Shown one piece after another: positions 37,008-45,206 of a stretch of DNA of 64,000 bases; positions within the stretch are counted from its first letter, which is position 1, and each line of letters starts with the position of its first letter. Location of the stretch: assembly GCA_937951955.1 (NCBI GenBank), contig CALGAD010000067.1, positions 44,304-108,303 of the forward strand. The letters run 5' to 3'. Below the pieces are notes generated by a model. It made no database searches. It worked only from the letters and a program-made list of their open reading frames with translations, and was not told the DNA's origin. This stretch comes from an uncultured Bacillaceae bacterium (GTDB taxonomy: Bacteria > Bacillota > Bacilli > Bacillales > Caldibacillaceae). The position numbers and the translations under genes are program-made.

Positions 37008-37928
37008 CTAAGACACGTGTTTAACCCTGGCCTGATGAATCATTTTCGGATGGATAATGCAGTCGAAGCTTTGATCTTCTGATAACTGTTGGTCCACAAA
37101 AGCGACGAGCACCTGGTCTGTTTCCAGAAGTTCCTGGTTATGGAAAATTTCCACCTTCTCCGGCCGGATCGCCGCCAGGATTTGATTGTCCCGGCCAACG
37201 ACACGATAAGGAACAATTGTAATATTCCATTGAAGATAAAACGTATCATCAAGATGTACCAGATGGTTGACATCTTGAAACACTTTTAACAGTTCTTCCG
37301 GAAACAGGCTGGCAGTTTTCTTTAAAGTCACAATCATGATCGGTTTTTTTGTAATAGGATCGTACAGGTGATTCCCGCTATCTACCAGACCCTTTAATTG
37401 GACGACCTCATCTTTGATATACACGCTGACGTCAACAATTTGGTCATAATGAATTTTAACCGTTTCAATTTTATCAAAGGTTCCTTTTGACAAATACAGG
37501 ACAAGAGGAAATCCAAGCAAGATGAAAAGCCAGCTTATGGGATCACCAAAGCCACTAACCGTTGCTGTTACAAAGGCGTAACCTGCTTGATCATTCGATT
37601 GCAGCATATAGTGGATGCCGAATAATGCTCCGCCGGCTGCAAAAGTACATAAATAGAACGTAAAAAGATTGGTCAAAAATGTTCGGAAGCTATGATACCC
37701 GAAAGCGATGAGAATCATCATTGCGGAAGTCAATATTTTACCAACTGGTGTAGTCAAAACCGAGGTGAAGGAAAAAAGAGGAGCCCAGATGATTAACGAA
37801 CCGATAAATCCTGCGAAAAATATCTTTTTTTTCTTCGTATTCCTTTTGAGAATAATGGCAGTTAGAAAGAGCAGGAGGCTATCAAAGAAAAAATTTAATA
37901 ACCAGATTACGTCTAAATATAAGGTCAA
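37008..37928 (-). CDS. spoIIGA: Sporulation aspartic protease SpoIIGA
   Basis: 306 aa. About five N-terminal membrane helices (YLDVIWLLNFFFDSLLLFLTAI onward), then the cytosolic protease domain with the catalytic aspartate in LVDSGNHLYDP near residue 183, ending DCIIHPKMIHQARVKHVS as in B. subtilis. Cleaves pro-SigE after a forespore signal. I chose TTG 37928 (MTLYLDVIW), with AGGAG seven bases upstream; the open frame runs about 93 codons further with no family match. Confidence 0.96.
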   Translation of the reverse strand: MTLYLDVIWLLNFFFDSLLLFLTAIILKRNTKKKKIFFAGFIGSLIIWAPLFSFTSVLTTPVGKILTSAMMILIAFGYHSFRTFLTNLFTFYLCTFAAGGALFGIHYMLQSNDQAGYAFVTATVSGFGDPISWLFILLGFPLVLYLSKGTFDKIETVKIHYDQIVDVSVYIKDEVVQLKGLVDSGNHLYDPITKKPIMIVTLKKTASLFPEELLKVFQDVNHLVHLDDTFYLQWNITIVPYRVVGRDNQILAAIRPEKVEIFHNQELLETDQVLVAFVDQQLSEDQSFDCIIHPKMIHQARVKHVS

Positions 37929-37981
37929 AGCACCATCTCCTTTTCTACCTCCGGCAATTATCCGTAGATAATCTAAAAAAT

Positions 37982-38014
37982 AGTATACATCCCTTTGTAT
38001 TAAAAGGTTGTCGA
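37982..38014 (-). promoter_or_regulatory. Spo0A-type promoter of spoIIGA-sigE
   Basis: TCGACA (38014-38009), 21-bp spacer, TATACT (37987-37982). B. subtilis spoIIG is known for an over-long (22 bp) spacer, a Spo0A hallmark. The -35 lies in ATCGACAAC, an 0A-box-like sequence; a second, TATGACAAA, is at 38058-38050. Confidence 0.8.
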
Positions 38015-38118
38015 TTCTTGCCAGAAAAAAATGAGAAGTTTTCGGGGATTTTGTCATATTGTGCGGGGAGAATCGTGCAGGATAAGAAGAGCATTTCTCT
38101 GCTAAAAAATAGCAAAGA

Positions 38119-38236
38119 GGCTGTCCAAAAAGTAAAATTATTTCAAGTTGAACTAAAACAGAATGTTGATTTATCAAGGTTCTTGAACAAACAAAAGGGG
38201 CATCCAAAAGTCGAAAATACGACTTTTTGGACAGCC
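38119..38236. mobile_element. Small inverted-repeat element (MITE-like)
   Basis: A 15-bp perfect inverted repeat: GGCTGTCCAAAAAGT (38119-38133) and ACTTTTTGGACAGCC (38222-38236), 118 bp end to end. The ends look like IS-type terminal repeats. No transposase and no clear target duplication seen. Confidence 0.6.
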
Positions 38237-38238
38237 CC
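38197..38238 (-). terminator. ftsZ terminator formed by the right end of the repeat element
   Basis: GGGGC(tg)TCCAAAAAGTCG pairs with CGACTTTTGGA(t)GCCCC, followed on the minus strand by TTTTGTTTGTT. Confidence 0.75.
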
Positions 38239-38251
38239 TTGATTTACAAGT

Positions 38252-39394
38252 TTATAAATTTCTTTTGTTTCGGTTTCTGAGGAAGGTTGGAATATCCAGT
38301 AAATCTTCTTGATATTGATTCGAATCGTCTCGCTGATTGCTCTCAAAGGAAGTTTGTTCCCGTTGCGAAGCTGCTTGCTTCTCCTTCGTTTCCTTCCCTT
38401 GCACAGCCTTCGGACGGTGTGGTTTCTGTTCATTCATTTGATCTTCTTTAAAGCCGGTGGCAATAACAGTAATGACGATCTCATCTTTCAATTCTTCATT
38501 GATGACCGAACCAAAGATCATATTGACGTCTTGATCCGAGGCGGAAGCAACGATATCCGCTGCTTCTTGCACTTCATAAAGACTTAAGTTCATACCACCG
38601 GTAATATTCATAATGACACCCTGGGCACCATCAATGGATGTTTCCAGAAGCGGGCTGGAAATCGCTTTTTTCGCGGCTTCAACCGCACGATTTTCACCTG
38701 TGGCTGAACCGATTCCCATGAGGGCAGAGCCTTTATTTGACATGATAGTTTTCACGTCGGCAAAATCGAGGTTGATTAAACCAGGAACGGCGATCAAGTC
38801 TGAAATACCTTGCACACCTTGCCGCAATACATTATCTGCCTCGCGGAAGGCTTCCAGAATCGGTGTACTCTTATCAACGATTTCTAAAAGGCGGTCGTTC
38901 GGTATCACAATCAACGTGTCTACCGCTTCTTTTAAAGCGGCGATACCATTTGCTGCCTGGGTTTGCCGTTTTCTTCCTTCAAAGGTAAAAGGACGGGTAA
39001 CAACGCCAACCGTTAAGGCACCCATTTCTTTAGCAATTCGGGCAATAACAGGAGCCGCACCGGTTCCGGTACCTCCACCCATACCGGCGGTGACAAACAC
39101 CATATCCGCACCCTTCACGATTTCTTCAATCTTTTCTTTACTTTCTTCAGCAGCTTTTTTACCAATTTCCGGGTTTGCTCCGGCACCTAAACCTTTTGTT
39201 AATTTTTCACCAATTTGAATCCGATTTTCCGCCTTGGATAAATTCAATGCCTGGGCATCTGTATTTACGACAATAAATTCAACACCCTGCAATCCCTCTT
39301 CTATCATTCGGTTTACGGCGTTACTGCCGCCACCGCCAACACCAATAACTTTTATTGTTGCCAACTGGTCTACATTCATTTCAAAGTCCAACAT
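38252..39394 (-). CDS. ftsZ: Cell division protein FtsZ
   Basis: 380 aa tubulin-like GTPase. GTP-binding GVGGGGSNAVNRM near 20 and tubulin signature GMGGGTGTGAAP near 105; T7 loop NLDFADVKTIM near 208. The C-terminal tail DLLDIPTFLRNRNKRNL is the conserved peptide bound by FtsA, SepF and other partners. Start ATG (MLDFEMNVDQLATIKV) agrees with B. subtilis. 35 bp after ftsA, one operon. Confidence 0.99.
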   Translation of the reverse strand: MLDFEMNVDQLATIKVIGVGGGGSNAVNRMIEEGLQGVEFIVVNTDAQALNLSKAENRIQIGEKLTKGLGAGANPEIGKKAAEESKEKIEEIVKGADMVFVTAGMGGGTGTGAAPVIARIAKEMGALTVGVVTRPFTFEGRKRQTQAANGIAALKEAVDTLIVIPNDRLLEIVDKSTPILEAFREADNVLRQGVQGISDLIAVPGLINLDFADVKTIMSNKGSALMGIGSATGENRAVEAAKKAISSPLLETSIDGAQGVIMNITGGMNLSLYEVQEAADIVASASDQDVNMIFGSVINEELKDEIVITVIATGFKEDQMNEQKPHRPKAVQGKETKEKQAASQREQTSFESNQRDDSNQYQEDLLDIPTFLRNRNKRNL

Positions 39395-39429
39395 GCAAAT
39401 CCTCCTAATTCCCGTTAACTATCGTATTT

Positions 39430-40716
39430 TTATTCAAAAAATGAACCAAGGAATTTCTTTACTTTCGTGAATCTTCCGTCTGTTTGGGACTCGTGATTCC
39501 GTTTTTGCTTGGTACCTTGTTTTACCGATTTCTTATCCTGATAAGTTTCCATAGGTATGACCGTAGGCTCTGGAGATTTTTCGGAGAATCTGGATAAATG
39601 ATGGAAGTACTTGATAATTCCGACTGCCGTCGTATACTGGGGTTCCCGTACTCCAATATAATCGGGAATGGCGATCCGTACGCGATTTTGGAATATCATT
39701 TGCGCCAGCTCCAGGAGACCTTGCATATTGGCACTTCCTCCAGTTAACACATATCCGCCTGGAACATCATCAGCGCCCATTTTTCTCAATTCGTATTGAG
39801 CCAATTCCAAAATCTCTACCATTCTTGCTTCGATAATCTCCGCTACTTCCAGCTGGCTAAATTGTTGTTTTTCATTACTACCGATTACTGGAACTTGAAA
39901 AACCTCATCACTCGATGCTAATTCATAAAAAGCATGGCCATATTTATTTTTTATCAATTCCGCATCTTCTGTGGATGTCCTTAAAACGATGGAGATATCC
40001 TTTGTGACATTATAGCCACCAATGGGCAGGACACTCGTACCTTTTATAAAGCCATTTTCAAAGTATGTAACCGTGGTTGTACCTCCACCGATATCGATTA
40101 ATGCGGCACCTAAATTTTTCTCATCTTTTGATAAAGCGATTTCTCCCGCTGCTAGCGGCTGCAGAACGATATCCGTTATATGTAAACCAGCCTTTTCCAC
40201 ACAGCGGAGTATGTTTAATAATTGTGTTCGCGAACCGGTTGCAAGCAAGCCTTCCATCTCGAGACGAACACCGATCATGCCGCGCGGATCATTGATTTCA
40301 TCCTGGGAATCTACGATAAACTGTTTTTGAATGACATTGATAATTTCCCGATCCGGCGGTAGAGATATCACCTGTGCCGCATCGATGACTCGTACTACAT
40401 CTTCATTCGTAATCTCGCGATTTTCACCATTAACCGCAACAACACCATGACAATCGATCAGCTGTACTTGATGGGCAGGAATCCCAACTAATACCTGGCG
40501 AATTTCCATGCCTATCATTCTTTCAGCTTGTTCCACCGCTTTTCTTATCGAGCGAACGGTTTGATCTATATCAATGATGGAGCCTTTTTTTAATCCTTCA
40601 GAAGGAACCTTGGCGACTCCAATTATGTTTAACGAATCATTGACCATCTCACCGATAATTACTTTAACAGTAGATGTACCAATGTCCAGACTAACTTGAA
40701 TACCACTTTTATTCAT
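39430..40716 (-). CDS. ftsA: Cell division protein FtsA
   Basis: 428 aa actin-like ATPase anchoring FtsZ. Begins MNKSGIQVSLDIGTSTVKVIIGEM (phosphate 1), with the 1C SHS2-like part about 85-160 and phosphate 2 ALIDIGGGTTTV near 205, and ends with the amphipathic membrane-targeting helix FTKVKKFLGSFFE. ATG 40716 with AAGGAGGTG; an in-frame GTG upstream overlaps the SD. Confidence 0.98.
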   Translation of the reverse strand: MNKSGIQVSLDIGTSTVKVIIGEMVNDSLNIIGVAKVPSEGLKKGSIIDIDQTVRSIRKAVEQAERMIGMEIRQVLVGIPAHQVQLIDCHGVVAVNGENREITNEDVVRVIDAAQVISLPPDREIINVIQKQFIVDSQDEINDPRGMIGVRLEMEGLLATGSRTQLLNILRCVEKAGLHITDIVLQPLAAGEIALSKDEKNLGAALIDIGGGTTTVTYFENGFIKGTSVLPIGGYNVTKDISIVLRTSTEDAELIKNKYGHAFYELASSDEVFQVPVIGSNEKQQFSQLEVAEIIEARMVEILELAQYELRKMGADDVPGGYVLTGGSANMQGLLELAQMIFQNRVRIAIPDYIGVREPQYTTAVGIIKYFHHLSRFSEKSPEPTVIPMETYQDKKSVKQGTKQKRNHESQTDGRFTKVKKFLGSFFE

Positions 40717-40794
40717 TCCAGGCACCTCCTTTTCGCTAACTCCCTAAAAAATATAGATTGTGAATACTTTCGTTAACTGAAAACACTTAATTTT

Positions 40795-40823
40795 ATTATA
40801 CTAGTAAATTATCTAAAACGGAA
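40795..40823 (-). promoter_or_regulatory. Possible SigA promoter of ftsAZ
   Basis: TATAAT (40800-40795) with a weak -35 TTCCGT (40823-40818) and 17-bp spacer. Confidence 0.5.
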
Positions 40824-40833
40824 TTTACATTTA

Positions 40834-40862
40834 GTATTCGATATATTTCGCCATTTTCCTCT
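40834..40862 (-). promoter_or_regulatory. SigH promoter of ftsAZ
   Basis: AGAGGAAAA (40862-40854), 11-bp spacer, ATCGAATAC (40842-40834). Matches RNAGGAWWW fully and RNNGAATWW with one miss, like the SigH P2 promoter of ftsAZ in B. subtilis used at sporulation. Confidence 0.8.
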
Positions 40863-40870
40863 TTATTTCG

Positions 40871-41227
40871 TCACTTTTTTTCTTTTTTACGAAAAGACCA
40901 TTTGGAAATCAATATCCGGCGAATAATGGCGATGTTTTGGAAGAGACGAACCCCAAATGCAAAGACCGCTGCTAAGTATAAGTCTACACCAATATACACA
41001 CCGAGAAAAGCTAAACTTATAGCTAAAAGAATGTTGAAAAAAAATCCTGAAACAAAGATTTTCTCATCATAAATATTTTGTAAATAGGCACGAATTCCGC
41101 CAACTAATGAATCCAGAGCCGCCAAAACCGCGATGGAAAGGTAGTTTGTGTATTCCGGAGGTATTTGAATGTCTGCCAGAAGGCCGATAGTAACTCCGAT
41201 CAAAAGCCCTAAAATAGGAAGCCACAT
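40871..41227 (-). CDS. sbp: Small basic protein (DUF1290)
   Basis: 118 aa membrane protein with three hydrophobic segments (WLPILGLLIGVTIGLL, LSIAVLAALDSLVGGIRAYL, FFNILLAISLAFLGVYIGVDLYLAAVFAFGV blocks) and a lysine-rich tail. Always beside ftsA in Bacillaceae; function not settled. Shares one base with the preceding DUF881 gene. Confidence 0.93.
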   Translation of the reverse strand: MWLPILGLLIGVTIGLLADIQIPPEYTNYLSIAVLAALDSLVGGIRAYLQNIYDEKIFVSGFFFNILLAISLAFLGVYIGVDLYLAAVFAFGVRLFQNIAIIRRILISKWSFRKKEKK

Positions 41228-41952
41228 TAGCTGTCCGCTCCTTCGCCGATGCTTTCCATCACTTCAACGCGAATTTCTCCATCATAAGGCGGAATCGTAA
41301 TTTCTTCCAGCGGTTCGGAAATCTCTAAAAGAATATTATCGACAAAAAAGTCATCCGGTATGGAAGAGATTTGCATCATATTATATAGTTTTTTGGCTTC
41401 TTCCTTATTTTCAGCGAGTACCTTTATTTCAATTGGAAACTTTTTGAGAGGATAACCGTCAATTTTCGTTTCACCCTGGATTTCCCGGATGACGGTCGTT
41501 TGAATGACCCGTCGCTCCGCAATGGAGATTGCTTCAGCACCGTGCATATTTAATTCATTGATCATCTTCCGCAATATTGTTGAGGAGAGGTAGGGGCGTG
41601 CAAGATTTGGATAAATTTCCGTATTCGCTGCACGAAGCGTAATCACGATTCCCGGCCCCGTTAATTCTTTCAATCCGGCTTCCGTTCTCAATTCCTCTAA
41701 GGTATCATTCAGTACCTGTTCTCTACTATGGATACGAGCCTGTTCATATTGAGCAATTTTTTCTTCCGCTTTGCGAATATCCTGTAGTAAATGGGCTTCC
41801 ATTTCTTTGGCTGCTAAGTATTCTTCGCGCAATTTCCAAACATCCCTTGTTTCCTTTATTTCCGGCTGATTCGTCGTTTTAATTTGTAAAACGAGTATGA
41901 ACCCAAATAGTATGCTTATGATGGTAAGACTGATAATCGATTTTTTCTTCAT
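41227..41952 (-). CDS. ylxX: DUF881 membrane-anchored protein YlxX
   Basis: 241 aa. One N-terminal helix (ISLTIISILFGFILVLQI), coiled coil about 40-80, then the DUF881 domain with GPGIVITL, ELNMHGAEAISIAERRV and KKFPIEIKVLAE. Outside-facing protein of the dcw cluster of unknown role, perhaps in divisome or envelope assembly. Tandem paralogue of ylxW. Confidence 0.92.
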   Translation of the reverse strand: MKKKSIISLTIISILFGFILVLQIKTTNQPEIKETRDVWKLREEYLAAKEMEAHLLQDIRKAEEKIAQYEQARIHSREQVLNDTLEELRTEAGLKELTGPGIVITLRAANTEIYPNLARPYLSSTILRKMINELNMHGAEAISIAERRVIQTTVIREIQGETKIDGYPLKKFPIEIKVLAENKEEAKKLYNMMQISSIPDDFFVDNILLEISEPLEEITIPPYDGEIRVEVMESIGEGADS

Positions 41953-41992
41953 CTGATCACCTGGAATCTATTCTCTAGAAGTAAAAATCCGC

Positions 41993-42700
41993 TTAAAAAA
42001 CAGGGTCCAAGTTTATCTCACTTTTCTTTTCAATTTTAACTACTATATTATCATTCACCAGCTGATCCCGAACCCCTCCCTGGATCGTTAATGCTTTTTC
42101 TAAAACATCCGCCTTACCAATCGCAGAAATCACAAAAGGAGCGGGGAAACTTTCACCATCCACCGAGATTACCGGACCATTGCAAACAATATAAGAGTTT
42201 GCAGTTAATCGCTTGCCATTAATCGCTATGGCTTCGGCACCCGAAATATACAATTCATTAACGACCCGCAGCACATGGTGTTCATGAACGAGAAACTGGT
42301 TAATGTCGCCGATTTCAGGGTTATATTCACTATCATTTAAACTGACGACAATCCCTTCCCCCTTTACGGCAACTTTCCCGAGGAACTTGCGAAGCATATC
42401 CAATTCTTGCGTTTGCTTTTCGAGTTTTTCCTGCTCCGCCGTCATTTCCGTTTCAAGATCAATGATTTGCTGTTGTTTTTCCAGCAGTTCCTTTTGTAAA
42501 TTTCGATTACGTTCTTCGATTTCTACGAGCTGGTTATGTAATTCCAGGTTACGTTCCCACTCGCGATTATTCCATTTTTCCGGTTCGTCTTCCTTTTTTG
42601 TATATTGATAAGAAAAGGTGATCAAAAATCCTAAACATACGGCAACTAAAGATAAGATAACCCGATTAGCCCTCACTTTGTTCGCCACTTTCCTCTTCAC
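41993..42700 (-). CDS. ylxW: DUF881 membrane-anchored protein YlxW
   Basis: 235 aa. Start chosen at GTG 42700 (MKRKVANKVRANRVILSL), because AGGAA lies seven bases upstream and a positively charged tip then leads into one transmembrane helix (VILSLVAVCLGFLITFSY). Coiled coil about 45-100, then DUF881 with GEGIVVSL, ELYISGAEAIAINGKRL. The start lies 35 bp inside the divIB 3' end. Alternative GTG at 42688. Similar to its neighbour YlxX, probably by duplication. Confidence 0.88.
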   Translation of the reverse strand: MKRKVANKVRANRVILSLVAVCLGFLITFSYQYTKKEDEPEKWNNREWERNLELHNQLVEIEERNRNLQKELLEKQQQIIDLETEMTAEQEKLEKQTQELDMLRKFLGKVAVKGEGIVVSLNDSEYNPEIGDINQFLVHEHHVLRVVNELYISGAEAIAINGKRLTANSYIVCNGPVISVDGESFPAPFVISAIGKADVLEKALTIQGGVRDQLVNDNIVVKIEKKSEINLDPVF

Positions 42701-43514
42701 TTGATCGTTCCTGATCTTCACCATTCTCGCTATTATTGTTTTCCTCCAGTAGCGAATCATACGATTTAAAAAACAACCCGACTTCCAGATCCAAAATTCC
42801 TCGTTCATCCGGATCCAGTTGACTGATCAATTCAGGATAGTAATTCATCCTTTCGGCAAAACTCCTGAGGGTTGCCCGTACTTCATATCCGTTATTCATA
42901 TACAGAGTGATGGCCAGTGAATCTGTTTCTTTCGGTGTTAAAATTATTTCGGAAATGGAATTAAGTACTTCATCCGCAAGTTCAGTTAACTGTTCCGCTA
43001 ACATTTTCAAAAGTTTTTCATCGGAAAACCCTACGAGAATGGGAACATTAATCTCGCTGTGATGACTCTCATTCCAATCAGCAATCAGTCCCTTTTCAAG
43101 TAACACTTTGCTTCCATTATTAATATCGGGAAGAACCCCTAAAATTTCATATTCTTCCACTGTAATATCAAGATGATTCGGTAAGGAGAGGGAAAGATTA
43201 GCCTCTTTCACTTCTGGAATGGACTTAATATTTTGAACCACATCTTTTTGATCAATATTTAAAATGACCGTTTCATCGGTTAAACCACTTTTTTGAATGA
43301 TTTCCTCAGCTGAAATTAAATGATTTCCGTGGACCGTTATTGAACCAACTTTACTCCAGGGAGATTGAAAATAGAGGATGGAGACGATTAAAAGGAAAAA
43401 CAACAACAATAAAATCATAATCCGTCGATTCGTTTTTTTCCTGCGTTCTTGTTTCAATTTTGGAATGCGATCTTCAATTGATATAACTTTTTCCGACAAT
43501 AACCTCCACCCCAC
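42666..43514 (-). CDS. divIB: Cell division protein DivIB (FtsQ-like)
   Basis: 282 aa bitopic protein. Cytosolic basic tip (IPKLKQERRKKTNRR), transmembrane helix near 33-50, POTRA domain (GSITVHGNHLISAEEII), beta domain, and a disordered acidic tail (ENNNSENGEDQERSSEEESGEQ). Bridges FtsL/DivIC and PBP2B. The start is uncertain: GTG 43514 or TTG 43499 (MSEKVISIEDRIPKL), since GGAGGT sits only three bases before the latter. Preceded by a promoter instead of the usual murB. Confidence 0.93.
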   Translation of the reverse strand: MGWRLLSEKVISIEDRIPKLKQERRKKTNRRIMILLLLFFLLIVSILYFQSPWSKVGSITVHGNHLISAEEIIQKSGLTDETVILNIDQKDVVQNIKSIPEVKEANLSLSLPNHLDITVEEYEILGVLPDINNGSKVLLEKGLIADWNESHHSEINVPILVGFSDEKLLKMLAEQLTELADEVLNSISEIILTPKETDSLAITLYMNNGYEVRATLRSFAERMNYYPELISQLDPDERGILDLEVGLFFKSYDSLLEENNNSENGEDQERSSEEESGEQSEG

Positions 43515-43719
43515 TTACTATCCCGCAATCACAACGATTCAAACATTCACACGCACAAATGATTGATTTACTTGAAAATCTTTTCACTATTATATCATAG
43601 CTTGAATACCGATAAGGTCTGTATTATATCCAACTTTAGACCTATTATTCCTACCAAAAAATACATAATTTTCGGAAATAAGAGTTTTATCTAATAGGAT
43701 GTTAATCATTCGACAAAGT

Positions 43720-43773
43720 CTTTTCCTTTTTAAATCGGAAAAGTTTGTATATATAAAGTATACTAAAAGTCAA
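43720..43773 (-). promoter_or_regulatory. Promoter region of divIB with inverted repeat
   Basis: TTGACT (43773-43768), 16-bp spacer, TATACA (43751-43746). Just downstream a perfect 7-bp inverted repeat, CTTTTCC / GGAAAAG (43743-43720), lies at the expected transcript start. The 43515-44004 gap (490 bp) holds this and the spoVE terminator but no gene. Confidence 0.65.
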
Positions 43774-43934
43774 TGATTTTTAAAACGATATTTGGAAGAA
43801 TCTACTTTCGTTTTTTCTTTAAAGAAGGGAAAAGTCATAACAACGTAATGGTGGAAAATGACCGCTTTAGCATCCATTCATTTCCGGAGATATTTATGAA
43901 GATTTTATTTCATTAAAGCCCCAAGCAACAAGAT

Positions 43935-43977
43935 AAGGAGCAGCCAAAAAGCGAATAACCCTTTTGGTTGCTCCTTT
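43935..43977 (-). terminator. Terminator after spoVE
   Basis: AAGGAGCAaCCAAAA / TTTTGGcTGCTCCTT stem; the tail TATCTTGTTG is weak in T. Confidence 0.75.
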
Positions 43978-44004
43978 CATTCATTTCATCTTGTTTATGA
44001 CCGA

Positions 44005-45105
44005 TTATACTTTTGTATAGCGACTGATATTCAACAATACCCCCATCGCCACGAGCATTAATGTTAAAGAAGAACCACCGTAACTGAAGAAAGGGAGGGT
44101 GATGCCGGTGACGGGAATTAAACCGATGACGACACCGATATTAATCATCACTTGAATGGCGATCATCGAAATAATACCCGTTGCCAAAAACGTCCCGTAA
44201 AGATCAGGAGCATTTAAAGCAATGCGAATACCGCGCCAGAACAAGAGAGCAAAAAGAATCAACACGAAGGATGCTCCAATAAACCCGAGTTCTTCCGCGA
44301 TAATGGCGAAGATGAAATCCGTTTGTGGTTCAGGCAAATAAAAAAATTTCTGCCGGCTCTGCCCTAATCCCAGGCCGAATAATCCCCCCGGACCGATTGC
44401 AAACAGGGACTGGATAATTTGAAACCCGGAACCGAGCGGATCTTCCCACGGGTCTAAAAAGGCGGTGATTCTCTTGATCCGGTATGGTGCGGCGGCAATT
44501 AACCCGATAAAACCGATTATCCCGATAATCCCGAGCGTCACGAAATGGGCGATCCGGGCACCTGCGACAAAGATCATCAGCAAACAAGTTCCGACCATGA
44601 CCGCACCCGTTCCTAAATCCGGCTGGAGCATGATCAAGCCAAAAGCTGTGAAAACGAGTATTAAACACGGCAACAGCCCTTCTTTAAAAGAAGTGATGCG
44701 CCGCTGGTGAACCGATAAAAAGCGGGATAAAAAGATGATCATGGCAAATTTCATGAATTCCGAAGGCTGGATGGAAAAGGCACCGACACCGATCCAGCTT
44801 CTGGAACCGTTGCGGACAGTCCCGATGCCGGGAATTAATACGGCGATTAACAAAATAAAACATACGGCCAAAATCACTTTCGACCAGGTCCGCCATGACC
44901 AGTAATCAATATTCATGATAAAAAACATCGCCAGTACCCCGACACCCGCAAAAAGCATTTGCCGTTTGGCAAAGTAGAAAGAATCACCGAAGCGATAATC
45001 CGCCCAAACAGCACTTGCGCTATATACCATGATTAAACCGACTGCTAATAAGGTAAATAATATGCTGATCAATAAAAAATCAGGAGCAGTTTTTTTCGCC
45101 GGCAA
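44005..45105 (-). CDS. spoVE: Sporulation SEDS glycosyltransferase SpoVE (FtsW family)
   Basis: 366 aa, same length as B. subtilis SpoVE and very alike throughout, for example MVYSASAVWADYRFGDSF and NGSRSWIGVGAFSIQPSEFMKF. Ten membrane helices; the SEDS catalytic aspartate is in the QPDLGTG region near 165. It polymerises cortex peptidoglycan with SpoVD. Start TTG 45105 (MPAKKTAPDFLL) fits the family, with GGGG eight bases upstream; GTG at 45114 is an alternative. murG, usual next gene, is missing. Confidence 0.95.
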   Translation of the reverse strand: MPAKKTAPDFLLISILFTLLAVGLIMVYSASAVWADYRFGDSFYFAKRQMLFAGVGVLAMFFIMNIDYWSWRTWSKVILAVCFILLIAVLIPGIGTVRNGSRSWIGVGAFSIQPSEFMKFAMIIFLSRFLSVHQRRITSFKEGLLPCLILVFTAFGLIMLQPDLGTGAVMVGTCLLMIFVAGARIAHFVTLGIIGIIGFIGLIAAAPYRIKRITAFLDPWEDPLGSGFQIIQSLFAIGPGGLFGLGLGQSRQKFFYLPEPQTDFIFAIIAEELGFIGASFVLILFALLFWRGIRIALNAPDLYGTFLATGIISMIAIQVMINIGVVIGLIPVTGITLPFFSYGGSSLTLMLVAMGVLLNISRYTKV

Positions 45106-45206
45106 GTCCTTCACCCCAGATTCGAAATTGGAACCTGTCCAGTTTTCCCCAACCTATCATCGGAGCTGTGTCTGTAATAGAGGGATAAAATAATTTGACC
45201 AAGCCC

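Noticed and set aside
37929..38207. N-terminal extension of the spoIIGA frame by about 93 codons
   Set aside because: No similarity to the family, and the Spo0A-type promoter and SD sit inside it, so the TTG at 37928 is the start.
38018..38242. Plus-strand ORF across the MITE-like element
   Set aside because: Runs through terminator and promoter sequence; no coding character.
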